From the NCBI RefSeq assembly GCF_002506585.1, contig NZ_DAXW01000008.1, positions 1 to 44,479 of the forward strand: 44,479 nucleotides of DNA, written 5' to 3'. The stretch is from Methanoculleus sp. UBA430. Its GTDB lineage: Archaea; Halobacteriota; Methanomicrobia; Methanomicrobiales; Methanoculleaceae. This document shows positions 39,801-44,479 of the stretch, one piece after another. A program made the translations under genes and the position numbers. Each line of letters opens with the position of its first letter. Position 1 is the stretch's first letter. The notes beneath the pieces are model-generated. The model searched no databases. It saw only the letters and a list, made by a program, of their open reading frames with translations, and was not told where the DNA came from.

Positions 39801-40868
39801 ATGGTGCGGAACTTCCCCATCCTTCTCGGGATATTCGTGGTGATGGCGTTATCAAACGCTGTCGTCCCGGTGCTTCCCGATTTTGCCGAAGGGACGGCAA
39901 TGCAGGGCACGGTCTACGCCGCATACTTTTTGGGCGCGTTTGTTGCGGTGCTGCCGGCAGGGATGGCAAGCGACCGGATAGGCAGCGTGCCGCTCATCCG
40001 TGCCGGGCTTCTCCTGACTCTCGCGAGCGGTGTCCTCATCCTGCTCTTCCCTTCAGGCCTGCCGCTCCTCGTCTTCCGGGTGGCCGAAGGGCTCGGTGCC
40101 GGGCTCTTCCTCTCGGCGGCGCTTGCGTGGGCGAACTCCCAACCGTCGGCCGGGCAGCTCAGCGGGTACGTGATGGCGTCCCTGAATCTCGGTCTGGTCG
40201 TGGGGCTCCTCGCGACGGGCTGGCTCGATGCCGCCCTCGACAGTCATCTTGCCGGGATCGCCCTCTTTACGGTGCTTGCCGTCCCCGTGGTCGGGATGGG
40301 GTTCACAGTCCGGGAGAGCGAGCGCGTGGGTTTTGCGAGAGCGAACCTCCCCGGGATCGTCCGGAACTACTTCTGGCTCTTTGTCGCAGCAGTCGTCCTG
40401 GTGGGGATGACCGGAGCGGTGGCGGCCGTCTACCCGGAGTACACCGGGAACGACCCGTCGGTGCTCGCCCTGCAGCTCGCGACGATCAACATCGCGAGCG
40501 TCGTCGCCGTGCTCGTCGCCCCCCGGATCAACTTCCGTCCCGTCCCGACCATCCGGGTCTCCTCGATCCTGATGGCGGGAGCGGTCGTGGCGGGCTATTT
40601 TACCCCCTATGCCTTTCCCGCCATCGGGGCTCTTTCCGGGGTGATCATCGTCGCGATTCTTGCGTTCCTAGCGGAGACGAGGGTCCAGCAGGGCGTGATG
40701 ACCGGGCTCTTCAACACCGCATCCTACGCCGGGTTCACGTTCCTCTCCGCCCTTGCGGGGTTTGCCGCCGGGATGTTCGGATTCCTGGCCGCGTTTCTCC
40801 TGCTTGCCGGGATGGCGGCGGCGGTGGCCATTCCTATCGGTAGGTGCCGGTGCGAGCACACCGGGTGA
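39801..40868 (+). CDS. MFS family transporter
   Basis: The 355-residue protein has about ten to twelve hydrophobic segments. It starts MVRNFPILLGIFVVMALSNA and has a typical MFS loop between helices 2 and 3 (GMASDRIGSVPLIRAGLLLT). It is somewhat shorter than usual MFS carriers (about 400). The substrate is unknown; the ligand-exporter branch is likely from the composition. The ATG is 1 nt after the aCPSF1 stop. Confidence 0.82.
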   Translation: MVRNFPILLGIFVVMALSNAVVPVLPDFAEGTAMQGTVYAAYFLGAFVAVLPAGMASDRIGSVPLIRAGLLLTLASGVLILLFPSGLPLLVFRVAEGLGAGLFLSAALAWANSQPSAGQLSGYVMASLNLGLVVGLLATGWLDAALDSHLAGIALFTVLAVPVVGMGFTVRESERVGFARANLPGIVRNYFWLFVAAVVLVGMTGAVAAVYPEYTGNDPSVLALQLATINIASVVAVLVAPRINFRPVPTIRVSSILMAGAVVAGYFTPYAFPAIGALSGVIIVAILAFLAETRVQQGVMTGLFNTASYAGFTFLSALAGFAAGMFGFLAAFLLLAGMAAAVAIPIGRCRCEHTG

Positions 40869-40906
40869 CCGAGCGCATATTACCACCTTCGCCCATAGGA
40901 TCATCC

Positions 40907-42337
40907 ATGAAGATGCTGATCAACGGCGAGTGGCGCGACTCGGTCGCCGGGAAGGTCTTTGCCGTGGAGAACCCCGCCACGGGAGAAGTGATCGAGGAGG
41001 CGCCGCTTGGCGGCGAAGAGGACGTTCGATTGGCTGTAGAGGCCGCCGGGGAGGCGTTTGCGGACTGGTCCGCGAAGAGCCAGAGGGACCGGGCGAAAGT
41101 TCTCTTCTTCGCGGCAGTTGAGGTGCGCCGCAGGAACACCGATCTCGCGGCGCTCCTGACCACCGAGCAGGGGAAGCCCATCCGTGAAGCGGTCGACGAG
41201 ATCAACGGGTTTGCCAACATCCTCGAGTACTACCATGCCCTCTCGGCGGGGGAGCGGGGAGAGTTCCAGAACCTTAAGGGCTACGGGCGGATGATCGTCC
41301 GGCGGCGCCCGCTCGGGATCTGCGGCGCGATCATCCCCTGGAACATGCCGGCGATCATCATGGGCTGGAAGATCGGCCCGGCCCTCGTGGCGGGGAACAC
41401 GGTGGTCTTGAAGCCCGCCCGGACCGCCCCGCTGACCTGCACGAAACTCGCGGAGATCCTCGGGGGCGCAGGACTTCCGCCCGGCGTCTTAAACGTCGTC
41501 ACCGGACCGGGGGAGACGGTCGGCCGGGAGATCGCGAGGAACCCGTCCATCCGGAAGGTCTCGTTCACCGGGGAGGTCGAGACCGGGAAGCAGGTCGCCC
41601 TGGATGCTGCCCCGGCCTTAAAGCGGCTTACGCTGGAACTCGGGGGGAGCGACCCCATGATCGTCGCGGGCGACGCCGATATCGGGAAGGCGGTCGAGGG
41701 GGCCGTCCGCGGACGGTTCTACAACTGCGGACAGGTCTGCACGGCGGTGAAAAGGCTTTACGTCGACGAGTCGATCGCGGACGAGTTCGTCCGGCGCCTG
41801 ACGGCACGGGTCGAGGCGATCGTGGTCGGGAACGGCATGGACCGCGGCGTCGGGATGGGGCCGCTGAACAACCGGGCGGGGTTTGACCGGGTCGTCGGCC
41901 TGGTGGATGCCGTCCGGGAACGGGCCGAGGGAGAGATCGTCGCGGGCGGGCGGGCTCCTTTTGGGGAGCAGTACGACCGCGGCCTCTTCTTCCTGCCGAC
42001 GCTCGTCGCCGGTGTGCCGCACGACTCCCCGCTCTTTGCAGAGGAGGTCTTCGGCCCGGTGCTGCCGGTCGCGACCGTCTCGGGCATCGATGAGGCGCTC
42101 GATCTCGCAAACAACAGTCGTTACGGCCTCGGGGCGTCGGTATGGACCCGGAGTGCGGATGTGATCGCCCGGGCGACGGAGGAACTCGAGGCGGGGATCG
42201 TCTGGGTCAACCAGCACCTGAAGATCCCCCCGGAGGTGCCGTTTGGGGGGACGAAGGAGAGCGGTTTCGGCAGGGAGAACGGCAGCCGGGCGCTGGAGGA
42301 GTACATGGAGGAGCAGGCGGTCCTCGTACGGCTGTAG
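40907..42337 (+). CDS. Aldehyde dehydrogenase (NAD(P)-dependent)
   Basis: The 476-residue protein starts at ATG 40907 (MKMLINGEWRDSVAGKVFAV) with AGGA upstream; an earlier start at 40844 would overlap the MFS gene. Family residues are all present: PWNMP with Asn146, the TLELGGSDP Glu244, and the catalytic Cys278 in NCGQVCTAVKRL. It resembles the succinate-semialdehyde/lactaldehyde dehydrogenase branch. In methanogens, an enzyme of this branch (CofA) oxidises lactaldehyde to lactate for F420 synthesis; that role is possible here given cofE in the window, but the sequence does not settle the substrate. Confidence 0.88.
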   Translation: MKMLINGEWRDSVAGKVFAVENPATGEVIEEAPLGGEEDVRLAVEAAGEAFADWSAKSQRDRAKVLFFAAVEVRRRNTDLAALLTTEQGKPIREAVDEINGFANILEYYHALSAGERGEFQNLKGYGRMIVRRRPLGICGAIIPWNMPAIIMGWKIGPALVAGNTVVLKPARTAPLTCTKLAEILGGAGLPPGVLNVVTGPGETVGREIARNPSIRKVSFTGEVETGKQVALDAAPALKRLTLELGGSDPMIVAGDADIGKAVEGAVRGRFYNCGQVCTAVKRLYVDESIADEFVRRLTARVEAIVVGNGMDRGVGMGPLNNRAGFDRVVGLVDAVRERAEGEIVAGGRAPFGEQYDRGLFFLPTLVAGVPHDSPLFAEEVFGPVLPVATVSGIDEALDLANNSRYGLGASVWTRSADVIARATEELEAGIVWVNQHLKIPPEVPFGGTKESGFGRENGSRALEEYMEEQAVLVRL

Positions 42338-42394
42338 GCCCAAAAACCCCAACTCGATAACTATAACAAAACTTTTATAATCTGTGGGGTATCT

Positions 42395-42414
42395 CCCCCC
42401 TCTCCCCAGGGGGG
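42395..42414 (+). promoter_or_regulatory. Leader hairpin covering the ribosome binding site
   Basis: CCCCCCT at 42395-42401 pairs perfectly with AGGGGGG at 42408-42414 around a 6-nt loop. The G-run is the only Shine-Dalgarno-like sequence, 9 nt before ATG 42424, so the stem would hide it. A TATA-like CTTTTATAATC sits upstream at about 42371-42381. Confidence 0.45.
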
Positions 42415-42423
42415 AATGGTAGT

Positions 42424-43212
42424 ATGAGACAATGGACAGTTCTATGCGCATGCATCCTCGTTCTTCTGACGATGCCGTTTGCTGTGACGGCGGCGGTGGT
42501 GGGAGACGAGAATGCAACGCCGACAACCGGGAGTGATACCGGGCAGATGGGTAATCAGACAGCGGATATGACGATCGCCGCCTACATCGGCCAGGACCAG
42601 AACCTGACAAGACTGGCTGAAGCGGTCAGTGCGGCCGAGCTCTTCGACACCCTCAACTCCGGAGGACCCTACACGCTCTTTGCTCCGAGCAATGATGCGT
42701 TCAACGCGCTCGGCAACGAAACCGTGGGGCAACTCTTCAACGAGACCGACAACCTGACCACGGTTCTCCAGTACCATGTCGTCGAAGGGGAGTACACCTC
42801 GGCGGACCTGATGAGTATGGCAGGGAACCAGACCGGGAACCAGACCGGGGATCAGGCCGGAAACGAGTCTGAGGGCGGCATCCTCGATATCTTCAGCGGT
42901 CTTCTTGGTATGGGGAACGAGACTGAGAACGCGACGACGCTCACGACGCTCGCCGGCGAGGACCTGAACGTCACCGTCGTCGACGGTGAGGTCATGGTCG
43001 GGAACGCGACCGTCACCATGGCGGACATCAACACGACGAACGGTGTAATCCACGTCATCGACCAGGTGCTGGTGCCTGCAAGCGTGAACCTGACGACGGA
43101 GAACCAGACCGGGATGCAGGCTACGACGCCGACCGAGACGGTGGCCACCACGACACCGGCCGGGACAGAGGCCGTGGCGAACCAGACCATGCTGATAGGC
43201 AGCGTGCAGTGA
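42424..43212 (+). CDS. Secreted fasciclin-domain surface protein
   Basis: The 262-residue protein has a signal peptide (MRQWTVLCACILVLLTMPFA, cleavage near 23). The fasciclin (FAS1) domain covers about 50-225: FDTLNSGGPYTLFAPSNDAF, VLQYHVVEGEYTSADL, and INTTNGVIHVIDQVLVP at its end. The domain is interrupted near 137-170 by an Asn/Gly-rich insert (AGNQTGNQTGDQAGNESEGG) and contains many NxT sequons. There is no clear C-terminal anchor, and the tail is Thr-rich. FAS1 domains mediate adhesion, so a cell-surface or matrix role is likely. Confidence 0.88.
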   Translation: MRQWTVLCACILVLLTMPFAVTAAVVGDENATPTTGSDTGQMGNQTADMTIAAYIGQDQNLTRLAEAVSAAELFDTLNSGGPYTLFAPSNDAFNALGNETVGQLFNETDNLTTVLQYHVVEGEYTSADLMSMAGNQTGNQTGDQAGNESEGGILDIFSGLLGMGNETENATTLTTLAGEDLNVTVVDGEVMVGNATVTMADINTTNGVIHVIDQVLVPASVNLTTENQTGMQATTPTETVATTTPAGTEAVANQTMLIGSVQ

Positions 43213-43523
43213 GGTGATGTAACCGGGGCGGAGGCGGTGAGCACCGATACCGGCCCCTCGGAACCGTCCGGACGGCTATCGGGCCTGATCCGGACCGTAA
43301 CACTCTTTTCGTCTTTTCCTGGAGAGGGGGCCATGGGCGTTTTACCGGTTTCTTCCGCCGGAGAGGGGGACCGGTCTGGTCTTTCCCTTGAGGAGGATCT
43401 ACTCGCACTATGATGGATGTGGAGAGATCTGGTCGTTATTCGCCCTGTTTGAGATCCCCGGATTATTATCACAATATTTTTATATAACGTTGAATATTCT
43501 CTTGCCCGCAAGGGGGGATATGT
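43213..43523. other. Intergenic region with promoter of the last gene
   Basis: I see no gene in this 311-nt stretch. The right part becomes AT-rich, and TTTTTATATAACG around 43467-43479 is a good TATA box about 45-55 nt before the next ATG. A GGGGGG run at about 43512-43517 could serve as its ribosome binding site. Confidence 0.5.
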
Positions 43524-44479
43524 ATGAAACAACATTTACTGCTCGGTTTCTGCCTCGTTCTTCTCCTGTCACTCACTGCCGCAACTACGGCAGTCCTGAT
43601 TGGAGGAGGGCCTGTCGAACTGAGCCCTGATGAGTCTGTGAACATTACGCCTGTGAACAGTACCGAATCGTATGAGGTACCACAAACGACCGTGCTTGGA
43701 GCACTTGATGAGGCCTCGATTCTTGGAGCGTTTGAGTACCAGGTTGCCGAAGACCTGCCTCCGGAAGAGGGGAATCTCAGCATTCTATCGATTGCAGGGA
43801 TTGAGAACGAGATCGTGAATGGGACTCCGAACAACTGGACGTTCTGGATGAACGATGAGGCGGGCACGACAGGACCCGCGGTGACGAACGTGACCGACGG
43901 GGACAATCTAACCTTCTCCTATGGGCCTCCGGATCACACCCTGGAGGACGCCCTGTATACGCTTACAGTGAACGTGACCGTCACCGGGAACGTCACTCCG
44001 ACCCCGACCGGGAACGTGACGCCGACCCCGACCGGGAATGTCACCCCGATCCCGACGGGGAACGTGACGCCGACCCCGACGGGCAACGTGACGCCGCCCA
44101 CTGAAGCGAACGTCACCATCGTCGAACCCATGGAGGGCGCCAGCGTCGCTGCCGGAAACGTCACGGTAAGCGTGAACGTCACGAACTTCACGCTGGTGGA
44201 GCCGACCGGGCAGCCGAACGCGCCGGGCGAGGGCCACCTGCACTACTACCTGGATGCCGTGGTGCCGACGAATGAGAGCGAACCAGCCGTGCCTGAAGTC
44301 GGCGGCTACGTCATCTCCACGAACCTCACCCACACATGGGAGAACGTGACGCCGGGCGAGCACAACCTCTCGGTCCAGCTGGTCAACAACGACCACACGC
44401 CGCTCATCCCGCTCACGTTCATGACGGTGAACGTCACCGCCGATGAGAACGTGACCCCGACCCCAACCGGGAATGTCAC
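43524..44479 (+). CDS. Secreted surface protein with GNVTPTPT repeats (3' end missing)
   Basis: The reading frame is open from ATG 43524 to the window edge (318 codons). It begins with a signal peptide (MKQHLLLGFCLVLLLSLTAA). Residues about 60-145 (ALDEASILGAFEYQVAE, then NNWTFWMNDEAG and VTDGDNLTFSYGPPD) resemble a DUF4430/transcobalamin-like fold. Four GNVTPTPT repeats and a partial one follow. Then comes an Ig-like domain with GEGHLHYYLDAVVPTN and HTWENVTPGEHNLSVQLVNN (DUF4399-like), after which the repeats begin again at the edge. It is rich in NxT/NxS sequons, as expected for glycosylated archaeal envelope proteins. Confidence 0.8.
   Translation, partial: MKQHLLLGFCLVLLLSLTAATTAVLIGGGPVELSPDESVNITPVNSTESYEVPQTTVLGALDEASILGAFEYQVAEDLPPEEGNLSILSIAGIENEIVNGTPNNWTFWMNDEAGTTGPAVTNVTDGDNLTFSYGPPDHTLEDALYTLTVNVTVTGNVTPTPTGNVTPTPTGNVTPIPTGNVTPTPTGNVTPPTEANVTIVEPMEGASVAAGNVTVSVNVTNFTLVEPTGQPNAPGEGHLHYYLDAVVPTNESEPAVPEVGGYVISTNLTHTWENVTPGEHNLSVQLVNNDHTPLIPLTFMTVNVTADENVTPTPTGNV
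43986..44081 (+). repeat. Four 24-nt tandem repeats coding GNVTP(T/I)PT
   Basis: Four consecutive 24-nt units start at 43986, 44010, 44034 and 44058; a partial fifth unit begins at 44082. The second unit type resumes near 44447 and runs off the window. Each unit carries one NVT sequon. Third-base differences between units show that they are not brand-new copies. Confidence 0.8.

Noticed and set aside
43986..44098. CRISPR-like array
   Set aside because: The units are contiguous in-frame coding repeats without spacers.

Overview
The window comes from a high-GC hydrogenotrophic methanogen of the Methanomicrobiales, most like Methanoculleus (inference). The basis is an Eha-type energy-converting hydrogenase joined to formylmethanofuran dehydrogenase genes, a coenzyme F420 ligase (cofE), an archaeal proteasome beta subunit, aCPSF1, Orc1/Cdc6, Sec61-beta, archaeal TATA boxes, and many short-leader or leaderless starts.

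Region 1, about 1-14,050, is an accessory patchwork. It starts with a DUF2080 transposon-type gene divergent from a train of very small genes that ends in a disrupted ArdC-like gene. An AT-rich four-helix membrane protein and a tyrosine integrase follow, bracketed by two diverged copies of a 114-nt dispersed repeat. Next is a divergent locus: an OGG-fold (HhH) protein, a TPR/cold-shock-like protein and a small acidic protein on the minus strand, opposite a CARF-like winged-helix regulator (DUF6293/HFX_2341 type). After it come a DUF4268/PD-(D/E)XK-like protein, three small virus-like genes, an Orc1/Cdc6 gene and about 1.2 kb of non-coding DNA rich in inverted and dispersed repeats.

Region 2, 14,093-17,587, holds a four-PAS/GAF histidine kinase, another dispersed repeat, a tRNA-Leu(UAG) and an orphan 5' half of a second tRNA-Leu.

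Region 3, 17,588-28,571, is an 11-kb run of 19 co-directional genes that mostly overlap by 1-11 nt or abut: Eha membrane subunits, the small and large [NiFe] subunits, a four-cluster polyferredoxin, then fwdD, fwdB, fwdA, fwdC and a tiny zinc-ribbon gene. It links H2-driven, ion-gradient-dependent ferredoxin reduction to the first step of CO2 reduction.

Region 4, 28,572-42,337, is mostly core metabolism and housekeeping: a DUF1922 protein, two tandem Rieske-tailed flavoproteins, a TreT-like glycosyltransferase, cofE, Sec61-beta, an amidohydrolase, UspA, a CBS-domain protein, the proteasome beta subunit, aCPSF1, an MFS transporter and an aldehyde dehydrogenase.

Region 5, 42,424 to the end, has two secreted, sequon-rich surface proteins: a fasciclin-domain protein and a repeat-containing protein cut by the window edge.

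The best candidates for something undescribed are the CARF-like/OGG/TPR locus and the repeat family that punctuates the accessory region. All alignments quoted were made by eye.
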